DNA of 64,000 nt. Source: Epiperipatus broadwayi. Taxonomy: Eukaryota; Onychophora; Udeonychophora; Euonychophora; Peripatidae. The stretch spans positions 439,001 to 503,000 of the forward strand of contig JAQFVV010006216.1 of the NCBI GenBank assembly GCA_028023455.1, written 5' to 3'. Positions 1-15,030 of this stretch are shown piece after piece (within the stretch, counting starts at the first letter, position 1; every line of letters begins with the position of its first letter). Under the pieces are notes generated by a model. The model saw only the letters and a program-made list of their open reading frames with translations. It was not told the DNA's origin and ran no database searches. The translations under genes and the position numbers were made by a program.

Positions 1-238
1 TTTTATTTTATTTTGTTCAGTATATTATAGCTCTGAAAAAGGCTGCAGGACAGTCAAAAGATAGGTGTATGTATATATGTATAAATAAAGGGTTTTGCTA
101 AAAAGTATTCAAAGTAATTTGGATAAATTGTCATTATAGGTCATTATAAAAAAAATAAAGAAAAGTGTGATTTTGGTAATATTTCTGAACTTCAGATATA
201 ATTAACTGAAAATCTTAAATCATTAATGATCTCAGAAC

Positions 239-239
239 T

Positions 240-311
<72 letters not shown>

Positions 312-684
312 AAGAAGAAGAAGAAGAAGAAGAAGAAGAAGAAGAAGAAGAAGAAGAAGAAGAAGAAGAAGAAGAAGAAGAAGAAGAAGAAGAAGAAGAA
401 GAAGAAGAAGAAGAAGAAGAAGAAGAAGAAGAAGAAGAAGAAGAAGAAGAAGAAGAAGAAGAAGAAGAAGAAGAAGAAGAAGAAGAAGAAGAAGAAGAAG
501 AAGAAGAAGAAGAAGAAGAAGAAGAAGAAGAGAAGAAGAAGAAGAAGAAGAAGAAGAAGAAGAAGAAGAAGAAGAAGAAGAAGAAGAAGAAGAAGAAGAA
601 GAAGAAGAAGAAGAAGAAGAAGAAGAAGAAGAAGAAGAAGAAGAAGAAGAAGAAGAAGAAGAAGAACAAGAAGAAGAAGAAGAA
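239..684. repeat. Giant (AAT)n-(AAG)n microsatellite
   Basis: About 14 AAT/ATA units run directly into roughly 130 AAG units, interrupted only near 530 (a lost base) and near 666 (one CAA unit). The plus strand is pure purine for about 400 bases, so the long Arg and Glu runs on one strand and Phe and Ser runs on the other are not proteins. On the minus strand this is (TTC)n followed by (TTA)n, and it lies directly downstream of an AATAAA-containing LINE 3' end, so it is probably an expanded LINE tail. Confidence 0.95.
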
Positions 685-689
685 TTTTA

Positions 690-1370
690 TTTATTCATTA
701 TGAAATAAACAATAAATGTATAATACAGTGAGATAAATTCCATACAAGAAAAATCTTGAGTGAGAAATTTAAATGCAACAACTAAAAACACTAATAAAAT
801 ACAACAAAAAAAGGATAAATATAACATGAAATATTAAAATCACACAGATATTACATTTAGCAATTCAATCACAGTAGTAAATAATTACAACATAACATAC
901 AGTATAACAAAAAAAACAAAAAAATAAAATAAAGCCAATGCTTAGCATAATATAACCAGTGCCATAAATGCTTTTTAAAAATCAAATAACTAGTGTTCAT
1001 TAAATTCACAGAACAATCTCTTATAAACATATTAAATAATTTAGGACCATTATAACTAAATTGCTTCCTACTAGATGTTTTAAGAAAATTAGGTAAAGCT
1101 AGCTGATATTTAGTAAATAAACGAGTATTGACAACAGAAGATTTAGTATCCAAATAAAGTGTCCTACAATAAATATCAAGAATCACTCTATATTTATACA
1201 AATGGGAAACATCTAGTATATTAAACATGGCATAAATATCTTTAACGGATGTGGTACGTGATCTGCCAAAAATGATATGCATTGTATAATTTTGTAAAAC
1301 AGACAAAGTAGTCATTGCAAAAGTATAACAGTTCCCCCAAACTGATATATTATAACATAATAAGCTTTGA
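690..1370 (-). mobile_element. LINE 3' fragment (RT C-terminal tail plus 3' UTR)
   Basis: The minus-strand frame at 869-1315, extended in frame to about 1365, reads like the C-terminal region of an APE-type non-LTR reverse transcriptase. It has an I-S-V-W-G-N box, then L-Q-N...I-I-F-G-R-S-R-T-T-S-V-K-D, then F-S-Y-N-G-P-K-L-F-N and a final basic stretch. These are the usual thumb and C-terminal signatures of CR1/jockey-like LINEs. The ATG at 1315 is internal, not a real start. Beyond 1370 no homology is visible, so the copy is 5'-truncated or decayed there. Downstream on the minus strand the 3' UTR ends in overlapping AATAAA signals at about 690-700 and then the TTC array. The clade call is tentative; LINE identity is fairly firm. 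Confidence 0.72.
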
Positions 1371-4248
1371 TAAGAAGAAATATATTGTACCGGTCAAAAT
1401 AGTATGCTCACTTAACAAGATTCAAATTTTAAGCAAAAGGACCTCGAATCCAATCATGCTCGAGATACACAGGTCTGGAGCAGTCCTGAATTCTAACCTA
1501 TTTGCCTATTCTTCGAATCTCTGACTCAATAAACAACAATTCTGATGACACAGTAAAATTATTGTAAATCCGTGCCCAGAAGCAAAGCAAAGTGGTAGAG
1601 CATAAGATCAGAATGATGATGATGATCGAGGACGGAGTAGCCCAGTTATTACATTATCATAGTTATTTACTAATGCTAAGCTCTTAGCTAAAGAAAATAA
1701 TTCTAAATATTAACTAGAAACTAATAATTCAACACAAACCAGGATTAACACGAAAATATATATATTTAATAAATGCAGAAAACGCATATATATGTTACAA
1801 AATTGTTTCACGCTTGGAGTGATTTTATACATTAAGAAAACTTGGGATTTGTTTTATAAAATCCCCATTACATCAATTATTTAATAGATATCATTTTATC
1901 GAATGTGTTATAAGTTGTGCGGGGTTAATATGCCAAAATGTGGATGTACAAAATAATCTACAAGATTGGAACAGATTAGGATTACAGAAAGATACACGAT
2001 AATTTAACGTTAATCATTTTGACAAATAAATATAAATTTACGGTCTCAATCATTTATTTACAATCTTGAAATCATTATATATGTTTGATAGGCATTGTTT
2101 GGACCTAGCGTCTTTTGAATAAGTATACATAAAAAACAAACAATGCGCATTATTTACGAGAATAAATTATACAAATTGATTTACGTCTCTGGGAATCGAT
2201 AAAGCTTTTTTTAAAGGAAAGCAGTTTAAATCAATGGACTAAAAGTATTTTTACGAAATGAAACATTGTTTTTAACACATCATTGCGACTTACTAAAGGT
2301 TAGGCGGACGGTGATTAAATTAAAGACAAAAGTAACGGTACTAGCATACATTAAAGGAATCTGACCTTCATGGCGATTGTGGATATTTTATCATTTAAAG
2401 GAATACTTGAAAACAAACTTAAAGTGGATATATCCGCGCATTTCTGGCGGAACGATATCAAAGTAGAGGCTGGGAATGAGACCCCAGATCATTATGTACG
2501 GCCATCCGCAGCACATAAACTTTATATTTTAACAGAGAGCGTTGTCTCTGGTTAAGAAGGACGGGAGCTTCATGCTTTCGATGTCCCCAATAATAAAACA
2601 ATCAAGAAAATGGAAAGATAAAATATCAGAAAGAAAATGTATGCCAGCAACATTATTGGACATGAATATAAATTTTATAATATAATTTTCAAACTTGGAA
2701 ATTGTCTAAACTCTTGCGCAATAATCTGTTTCCAATTCTGTGTCATTTAACTGATCATAATGAATAATAACGTTACTATTTACAATATTATTAAACTAAC
2801 AACATTTATATTTAAAGAATCGATTCCCAAATACGTATTAACTGGTAGGATTTTCCCTTCAGGCACCAGCAAAAAGGAATGAATTAATTATATGAAAGTT
2901 GAAAGTTCACGATCTTTTTTAAAATAGAAAATTAAAGCAAAATTCATCCACAGTAAAAGTTTTTAATTTACTTTAAGAATCATGAATTTAAAATGAAACC
3001 AAATTCGCGAGCAATTGCTATTTAATATAAACAAAACTTTATTGATAAGTTTTTAAATAAAGCCCACCCTTTTCCAAGTAAAACAATTATTTTCCCCTTG
3101 ACTCGCGAACTTAGCGATTTTGGCATATTAAAGAAAATAAATCATATTTATACATTAAACAAAATACATAAAATCTTAATGGAATCGCACACATTTATGT
3201 ATATAATTTAATTAAGCGTGAAAGGTAAGTTAAAATACATGATATTAATAAAAGATTACTGAGAGAGAGTTTAAAAGCAAAATTAGCAGAATATCATAAA
3301 GGATCTATGAATTAATTTGGCTACAAATTATAAATCACCTGTGAATGTTCGTATCAAGGCAGCTCTAAATTACATGATTTTACCGAATATATCAGCATAG
3401 CGGCAGGCAGGACGGTTGGCAATTCTATGTCATCTCATATGGCCAGTCAAATGGAAGTTTGACGGCTGGTAGACAGTCCTCCGAGAGGAAAGAGAGGTGG
3501 ACAGCTCCGCTACTCACGCCCCATTTGCTGAACTTGTGTTGGCTTCTTAAAAGTAATTCTCAATTGACTAAAAACTGACAGTAAACTCCAAAGTAAAACT
3601 CAAAGTCTAAGTGAAGTCTCTTTTGTTCACTGGTTCCTTTTATAACCTTTCAATACTGCCCAGAATTCAATTTCATACACCACCCTTATCTCTGTAATCC
3701 TTTTAAAAACAACATTTAATTAGTAAAATATTTTCAATAGATAAGGCTTGACATACCCCTTTTAGCTGTTTTGAAAGATTTGAAACTGATAAACGATTTG
3801 TTTTTCGATTGTAATTAAGATTTATAAGTTTTAATTATAGACAACGATCTGACTAGTGATAAAGATAATTTCAATATTTCAAGCCTTCCCCATTTTTCTT
3901 TGTTGTTACATTGAATATACACAGATATAAAAATAATTACAAATATCTAAGCAAATGTATTTTTATAGCAATAAAACTATTGCTTTAGTCATAATATATA
4001 TATATACGCATCATTCAAACTACTGTTTCATTTTTACTAAACAAAATTAATTTTACTCATCTTTAGAATGATTCGACATACAGTGTGTGAGTGAATAGCA
4101 TATATTTATAGCAGGGTCTGAATTGCGGGCCCCATAGGAGGTTAGTGTAGATGGTTAAGCATGAAGCTCAATGATGATTAGACATTGACTGCTTCAATAT
4201 AAAGTAATCAAAGATGACCGAGGAAAAAATTTAGATAAGTAGAAAAAC

Positions 4249-4249
<1 letters not shown>
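1371..4249. other. Non-coding AT-rich stretch with two less AT-rich islands
   Basis: No gene is recognised. Two patches are less AT-rich and non-repetitive. About 2,340-2,600 holds a 61-codon open frame that resembles nothing I know. About 3,390-3,530 contains several CpGs and a purine-rich centre. Either could be an exon or regulatory DNA, but there is no paired splice or homology evidence. A near-palindromic GGGCCC lies near 4,127. Confidence 0.5.

Positions 4250-4346
<97 letters not shown>
4250..4346. repeat. (TAA)n microsatellite
   Basis: About 32 uninterrupted TAA units. The poly-Leu reading on the minus strand is a translation artefact. Confidence 0.95.
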
Positions 4347-4347
<1 letters not shown>

Positions 4348-6938
4348 TGACTGTCAATTGATGTGAAATGAGTGCATAAATAAAATAATACAAACTAATT
4401 AAGTGGAAATTTATCCAATTTTATTTATATCACTAATAAATAACATTAACAAACAAAAAGCATTACTAGTTTAAATGGCTCTAATACAATAATGCGATTA
4501 TTAAGTGTATTTTTATCATTTGAAACATAAGCAATCTAAATATTCATACATTCATGCATGGTACTGTATGTGCGCATGAATATAAAAATAAAATAAATAT
4601 TAAAGTTGTTTTACCTCACCAGTAACCCTATTATCTCCAAAAGCTCTAAAACAAAAAAAAAATATGCATGCATAATATATATAGGTGAAATTTTATTATT
4701 TTTGAGAAAGTTTCTTTATTTTTAAAAATTCTCATATGAAATGTTTTTATTCTATATCCCATAATTGGTATAGCTTAATGAGCTTAATGGTTAAATTTGC
4801 TCCAGCCAGTGAGATCGTGATATTAAATCAATTGTCTCTATAACTTGTAGGATGATACAATTTTCAAACAAATTCATCAAGTCATAAACAACCTCTCTTA
4901 AAAAATCCTGGTATAGTTCTGATCAAAATGGTTTATTTTATTGTGGAATACATTTCTTTTATAACTTCTTAAAGATGACTTTCATGAAATATAAATTATT
5001 ATCAAAATTTTGAAATAATATTTATAAACCAAATTCACCAAACAAAATGATAATAACTTATAAATACATGTCAAATGGCAATCTTAAAACATATAAGCAG
5101 GAATTGGAAGGATAAAAGGCATTTGGCCATTTTCTACTTTACTTCTACCAAGGCATTTTGTTATTTGAACATCAACAATATACTTCTTCAAAAAATATAT
5201 CTGATGTTATCAGCTGCAGATTTAGATTGCAAGTAAGTAATTTTTTTGACATTATCTATTTCTGATGTCCTTTCTTGTATCATAATTTCACATAACATTG
5301 TTACAGGGATTTTAGAATAGGTTAATTAATGATGCTTTTATATAATTTTGTTATAATGATTCACATATTTAAAATTAGTGTTTCAGAATTTTGGGAGATT
5401 AATAAAATATAAATCATTTATCTTTTATAAATAAATAAAATAAGAATTCAGGACTTAGGTTAAATGCTTAATAATCTTACCTAAATTCACATAGATGGCT
5501 ATTATCATTCAACTGTTATTAATTAAAGTCTAAATTATAATTTTTTTTCTTTTTCAAACAATTATTTATAGTTTGAAATGTTTTGAAAAATAAACATTCC
5601 AGAAAAATTATAAATCATTTAATTAATACATATGGAGTAATATATGTATTAAATACAAAATTTTCAAAGATGTTAATAGATTTAAATGCTAAAACTTTAA
5701 CTAAGAATTGTATCTAAGTGACATACTCACATCTAAAAAAGCTAGAAATTAAGTTTGCATTTTGACCTCTACTGAGAAATGTTCCTAACATTTTATTACA
5801 GCTTAAAAATTTACATATATTTATTTTCTAATATTTTAATTTCAAAAAAATTCTAAAGATGTCTTGAAAATTGAATAAATACTCAAACTTTGTGAGATTA
5901 CATTGAGAAGATATTATGAGGTTTAAAAACTTGATTTTTTTGAAAGGTTTATGACTAATTTTGTATCATAATTGTGTAATAATTATTAAAAACCCAAATA
6001 TATATTATTGCATACTTATTTTTTACAGAAATGTTTTATTTTTTAAATATAAAAGAATATATTATTTTGAATATTGTTACCATAGAGATTACAGAAGAAG
6101 AAAATACAACTTTCTAAAAATGATGGCACTCAGCAGACTGTTATAATATTTAATGATATTACATAAATTATAAAAAAAAATTAAACTTTTAAAGTGTGAA
6201 TTGATAACCTTAGTAAATATTAAAAATTATTTGTTCAGATTTTTAAAACAAATATCAAACAAAAAATTTTTTGTTCATTTTGTAAGTTGAATCAGCTTCA
6301 CCTAAAATTTGAAGATGTGATAGCATTTTGTGTTGATTAAAATCTAATTTTTAAAATAATTCTGGAAATCTGCTATTATTTTTTAAAATATTATTTAATT
6401 TCCAAACAAAAAACAAAAATATCTATTGAATGAGGTCAAATTTATTATATTCTGGTAAATAATAATAGTTTAATATTAAAATGAATGTGGAAAGCTTAAA
6501 TCTAATGAGAACAAAGAAATCTGTCAGAATGTTAGTGAAGTGCAGAAGTGTTAATGAGAATTGTTTGTGAATTTTTATAAATAATTTTTGACCTATTATA
6601 TAATGTAATAAAATACCAATTAAAAATAGGCATTCCAAATGGAAATTATATTATTCAGCAATTAAATTTGTGTAAAATAGTTTAAGCAAAAAGTGAATTA
6701 ACCTTTATCTTATTATCTAAAATTTACATAATGTAAATCAGGTAATAATACCTTTCTATGTATGGAAGATTTTCATAGATCTTTTATAGATTTGAATGTC
6801 CAAAATTTAATGCAAATTATTTGTAGATTTTTATAAATAATTTTTAATTATAATGTAATAAAGCAAAACAATCATTGCAGCTGGAATTATATCATATGGT
6901 AAAGGTATTTGTCACAAATACTATAAGGGTTTATCCCT
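4347..6938. other. AT-rich non-coding DNA
   Basis: Only short chance reading frames and A/T homopolymers are visible. I see no gene, RNA or mobile-element signature. Confidence 0.5.
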
Positions 6939-7103
6939 GTAAGATTTTAATTAGATATTTCAACATTTTGATTTGATCACACATGTTTTCAATTGGTAAA
7001 TGGACATTAAAAATTGTAGCTATGCAATTAAATAGTATCTATTTTTTAGTTGAAAATGTGTGTAATCAAATTGAAATGTTGGAATATCTAATTAAAATCT
7101 TAC
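6939..7103. repeat. Palindromic (MITE-like) element, 54 bp inverted arms
   Basis: The arms at 6939-6992 and 7050-7103 are imperfect reverse complements, beginning GTAAGATTTTAATTAGATAT and ending with its complement. The loop is 57 bp. The element is small and has no coding capacity, which fits a MITE or foldback element. No clear target duplication is visible. Confidence 0.7.
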
Positions 7104-10100
7104 ACTGATGAACCTGCATCAAACAAATACAAATATATATTAAATGATGATGCAGGGAATACTATTGGTTTGCAATATCTTTAAAGTCATTAATGTTGTG
7201 TTAAGATTCGTAGGGATCCCTACTGTATCACATCTAGATGCATAGTCTTAAGGTTATAGCTTTAATATATTTTACATACATACTATCTTTTCCAAAGACT
7301 TTATCATGTGGTTGAGTGTTAGTATTCATTCATTTATAGTTAAAATCTTCAAAGCGCATGTGCAACAGCGTAATGCTGTGTTAAATATTACAGTTTACAA
7401 ACATCGCGCTATAAAAAATGATTTATTTACATACATACATATTGTAAATTTCAGAGCACTAGTCAGACCAATATTACAAGCTCCTAAAGTTTACATTTAG
7501 ATTTAATTAATATATAATTTTCTAACTTTTTATAACAATGGGCATGTCATTCAATTTATTGGTTTTCTCTCCATCTAAATAATAATATAAAAATTTTAGA
7601 CATTTTTTAAATAGGATGTGATTATTTTACTCATTTATAAATAATTGTAAACAAAAAAATATATATATAAAATCAAAAAAAATTTTTTTTTCTTTTTTAT
7701 TCAATAATTGTTAATTATTTGCCAGTTTTGATTTTGAAAAGTTTATTGAAACTTGTGATTTGAACTTTTGAAAAAAAAATAACAGCTAATATTTTATGTT
7801 TAATAGTATTTTTAAAAAGAAAAAATATGATATTTACACTTTACTAAACTTTACTGTAATTAGAATTTTCTTTTCTTTTTATCTATTTTCAAAAAAAAAA
7901 AAAGATAGTGTTTGTCAAATCAGTGTAATTAATCTGATTATCTTGTTTTCCTTTTGCAAGAAAATTTTAATAAGCAAGGAATGTCAAAACATTTATAATT
8001 TAATTTAAGTTTTTGACTTTTTTTTCAATGTCATTGTTGAAGTAGGAAAATAACTGAATCATTGTATTTGTAAAAATTGATCTAATTGGTCATTAATAAT
8101 TGTCATGTTGGAAACAGATTGTTATTGGTTTGAAGCAGGGTTGTCCCAAAATTAAGATGAATTGACTATGTCAGAAGACCTTAAGGTCTTATAAGAGGGA
8201 CTTTATAATCTAGCTGTTGAAGAGGATAATCAATTCTTGATCCAGATCCTAATGAAGACAGTAACAGAAAACATGTTCTTACATAAGTTTTGTAGTTTAA
8301 TATTATCATGTCACTTTTTATTTATTGTTAATCAATTCTTAAATAATTGTTTAAATTTTTTTCTCAATGTCAATGTCTTTATTCATCTAGTTATCTGTTA
8401 CATGAATTGCTAATGTGTGTGTGTGTGACTTGATTTCAATAAAATTTAGTGATTTAGAGATTATTAATTTATACCAGTAAAGGTATTTACTTATAATAGA
8501 GTAAATTTATGTATTTAAGATGATTTATAATTAGTTACTTTGATTTATTTATCTCTGTCCTACAGTAACAATTTATAGTTTTTGCTTCTTGAAATATATT
8601 ATCACATAATAGTTACTTATAAAGATTAATAGTTTATGTTAGTGTTTTTGGCATCCATATGCTAATCCTGGATGGCACAAATGTATCACATTTAAAGTTC
8701 ATGTACTACATTTTATTATTGATTTTTTTATTAGAAATTAAGTTTATAGTTGGCTAGTAATAGTACTACATGGCCAGCATGTTTATATATCCAATCATTA
8801 GATTTATGTTTATGTTCTGATATATTAGCATTTAAAACTATGCATTCAGATTATTTTTTGTATAATCTGCTCTATGTTTGGCATTGGCTAGCTAAGTAAC
8901 CTGTTAATAATGTACTCTGTTTTTATTTCTAATGGATTTAGTCATGAGGCAGACTGTATTTTTTATGATGTTGATTTTATGATTCTTGACTGTTCCTTGC
9001 ATTTTTATTGTATAATGCTAATGTTTAATTCTTATTATTTTTCTGCAATTCTGGTGATGCAATTTATGTTTTTATGCAATCTTATTCTCATTTTTTTAGA
9101 TTTTGAGTATTAAATGTGGGAATGGTGATGGTTCCCCCTATCCTCATCTCAGCTCTATTATATCATTACCATTACAAATAGCAATACAGATATAGGTTCA
9201 ATGATGATTAAGTTCTTGTAGTCAGTGGCCACATAAGTTGAATCTGAGAAATTACACTTGAAAGAGAAAACTGTATTTCGATGCAGTATTAATTAAAAAT
9301 GTATTACTGTAAAATATGTCAAGATTATAGATGATTAAGGTAAAATTTGATTATAAATTATAAAACAGAAATATGAATGTCTATTTAAGGAATTCATATT
9401 TAGAAGTGAACAGAAAAGCAAAATATGATTTTTGAAGATTAGATTGAGTTTTTGGCTGTTGAAGTTTGTTTATATGCAGCTCTGATGATATATGGAAGGT
9501 TTTTCTCATTAATTGAGGCATTGCTTTAATCCTATTTCAGATTTTCAGACTTCCTGTTGTTATTATGGTCAGTTAAAATAGTCCTGTCATGATACCCACC
9601 TTTAAGTCTCCAAGGAAAAGAGCAATGCATATTTTTTTTTATTTACCAGCTTCTAAGGTTCAAATGACCAGGGATCTCAAAATCTTCAAATTATATCTAT
9701 AAGTGTTTCTAAACATAGTTTTTAGGTCAGTAATAAAAAAATTTAAAAATTCCCGGTTATTTCATTTTTTTAGTAAGATGTTATAAGCTGTCACTGAAAC
9801 ATGCTACATAATTAAAATCAATATTTCTAGTGCCAGAAGGATACAATAATATATATATATACCTGGGTCTCATTTTATGTGATAGATAGGTTCCTCAGAA
9901 AACATGTGCAAACGAAATCCCACAAAAATAGATGTAACTTCCATTGAAAAAGAAGGGATGTGGTCTGTGATTTTTCAAAATTTGCATAAAAGCAAAGCAC
10001 CAATGTAAAATTACTTTAAAATTCGCGCAAAAAAAAAAAAATAAGGAAATAAAATATGACTAAAAAAAATTTCAAATTTGAAAAAAAATTGATACAAGAC

Positions 10101-10824
10101 AAACTTTTTTTAACTATAATATTTAATTTTATTCAAAATAATATATTTTTATGCATAATTTACAGTACAGTAATTTACATTTTTTATACACATTTTAATT
10201 ATTATCGCTATTTGCCAAAAAACACGTTCATTTGCCAACTGGTAAAAAATCAGATTTTTCAGAAGAGAAAATACAACTAGTGCCAACTTCACACTCATGT
10301 TGTATCAATGGTTTTCTGGTGACAAAGTAATTAGTAATTAATCTTTGAGATGATGATTTTATTAATTGTTTATGAAACTAACAACTAAAAATAAAATTTT
10401 TATTTTTGACTTTAATTTTTTAATTTTCAATTCCATTTAAAAATCAAATTTCACATCACATTAATTTCAAGTCACCATAAGTAATTTTTAAATTGTTAAT
10501 TACAATTAAAAATCAGATTTTAATTTTTAATTGTCAAATTTAATTGTGCTCACTAATATTACTCACCTTTTAAAAATAAACTTGTGGACACTAAATGATT
10601 AATAATTGATAACATTCTTTTTTGAAAAGCAAAAACAGAATGTGATTTAAAATGCAAAATTAACATGCACAATGTTTGAACAAATTTACATTATAATCTT
10701 GTAAAATTTAATGTGTGTATACATAAAATGTGGAAATCATGATTTTAATTTTATTAATGCATAAAATCTTACTATTATAAAGCACTGAAAATATTGAAAT
10801 TACTAAGATGAAAGTCGAATTCCA
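7104..10824. other. AT-rich non-coding DNA
   Basis: No recognisable gene. There are poly-A and poly-T runs near 7,680, 7,770 and 10,030 and a short TA run at 9,850. The short reading frames are hydrophobic AT-rich noise. Confidence 0.5.
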
Positions 10825-10893
10825 ATAATGTGCTATTACTTTCAATATAATGTAAATGTGTGAAATTTATTATTTAAAGTAATAGCACATTAT
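10825..10893. repeat. Short perfect hairpin (18 bp arms)
   Basis: ATAATGTGCTATTACTTT at 10825-10842 is perfectly complementary to 10876-10893 across a 33 bp loop. The arms are unusually exact for this AT-rich background. It may be a tiny MITE remnant or a cruciform-forming site. Confidence 0.6.
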
Positions 10894-10969
10894 CACTTCC
10901 GGTGAAACATGAATCATGTAACTTCAAAATCATGTTAAATAAGTCCACATAAAAAGAGAACCAGGTGTA

Positions 10970-10973
10970 TGTA

Positions 10974-11055
<82 letters not shown>

Positions 11056-11062
11056 CTCTAAG
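10970..11062. repeat. Bipartite (TA)n array with internal inverted motif
   Basis: Two TA arrays are separated by TTAGAGAT, and ATCTCTAA follows the second array, so the whole block can fold back on itself. Confidence 0.85.
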
Positions 11063-13099
<2,037 letters not shown>

Positions 13100-14996
13100 A
13101 TAAAAATATAATTTAGATCATTTTTTGACTGAATATAAAATAAGATTTAGTAATAAGTTGATCTGAAATGATTAGCAAAATGATTGCTAAATCACTATGG
13201 AAAATAAAAAATCTTTGAAAAGCCTTCTAGTTGTAACAAATTGTTAAATGTTTATAATATATATCACCCTTCCACAATGAATTAAAAGTGGATAAAAATA
13301 TGTCTTTTCTACCTTGTGTAAGTTTAGTTTGATAAAAGATACTGGGAAGTTAACAAGGTCATGCAGATTCAGCTGTTTCATACTTTAGCTCACCTAAAAA
13401 ATGAAGATTATTTGTGACACTTGTGCATGATAAGAGAAGATATATAACTTTCTGAAAGAAAGTCTGCTGCAGTGTGATGGAGTTGAGATGAGATCCATAC
13501 TTTTAAAATCCCAAAATTTGATTATATATATATGGGTGTGTGTGAGATGCGTTTGCAAAAAAATATATCATTGAGAAATTAATATTTAACTACAAAATTA
13601 ATAATTACATCTACTTTATAATTTAAAATAATAAATAAAAATCAGAAAATAACTATTGCTTAATTATTTTAAATAATGTTAATTAATTTGAAGAGAATAA
13701 TTAACATCTATCTAATTAAAACGAAAATAAAATCTAAACTTCTGATAATTTATTATAAAGTTTATAAATAAACAACTTTCCAGAATACACATAATAATCT
13801 AACTTTACTTATTTACTTTATTAAAAAAAAAAACTTTATAAACCTTCATTAACTGTTCCAATATTATTATATTATTTCGTATTAAATTTATAAACAATTA
13901 CAGATTGCTTAACTAATTATAGCTTCAAATAAAAATCTAAAAGCATTGTTGTAGTTGTTGCTGCTGTTATATGAAAAAAAAACATCCAATTTTAAAAAAC
14001 TTTTATTTACATTAAGCCTTCCCGGTGGTCAATATAGATTTTGAATTTCCTCTAATAAGAAAAGTTTTGTGTTTAGTAAAATCATATATATATATATATG
14101 TTTAGTTCTATATAATACTATGGTGTCAGACCCTGGAGTAAAAAGATCTTCAAATCGATTCTACCTCTGGAATTGCTGAAGTACGAATTTCTTATGAACT
14201 CTTCTGTGCAATAAATAGTCGATTTTTTTATTTTATTCGTCTTCAAAGAAATAACATATAATTGAAATGAAATACTTATTTGATATATTTAACATCGGTA
14301 CTTATTTAGTATTGTCTTGCTGCCGTAGGTTCTGATAAATAGTAGTATTGTACACGGTATGTATTTATTTATAATCAATTGTTTGTTGAGAAGATAAAGA
14401 TATATCCAATGGATCAGACTCACCTCACCCTCATTATTACAGATAGCAGTAGCCGATATGTGTGAAATCAGTCATTATTATTGATGGATTAGGCTGCTCT
14501 AATTTAAAAGAATAGTAATCAAATATGCTGTAAATCAAATATTAATAACAGTATAAGTGTTGATATATATTAAAAAATATTTAAAAAAAATTAAAATAAT
14601 AAAACACAATATATCAAATTAGATTGATTATATACATAATTCACAAGATCTTATCAATAATTTATAAAATGAATATTTTACTTTAAATTAAAAAAATTAT
14701 TTTATCAAAAATATTACACAGAATTTTATTTATTCTGGATAATAAAATATATAATTAAAATATATAGCAATTTATATTATCTAAGTATTATATAATAAAA
14801 AAAATGCAAATACTTTGCAATATTTTGTGATTCAAACTCATAAAACATTAAAAGAAAAAACATTATCATAATTATTATTGGACATCCAAAATTATAGTTT
14901 AATATAAGATTCACAATGTATCTTTCACATTATCACTACCACATGCTCAGAAAAACAATAAACATTTATTGAAGTCACATTTTAAATATACACACA

Positions 14997-15030
<34 letters not shown>

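Noticed and set aside
226-708. Long Arg/Glu and Ser/Phe open frames
   Set aside because: They are direct translations of the AAG/AAT microsatellite, open on both strands at once.
2370-2555. 61-codon frame in a less AT-rich patch
   Set aside because: No recognisable domain and no convincing splice context; not called as a gene.
7105-7130. CTGATGA motif like a hammerhead box
   Set aside because: Followed by CAAAC instead of GAAA, with no stem I partner.
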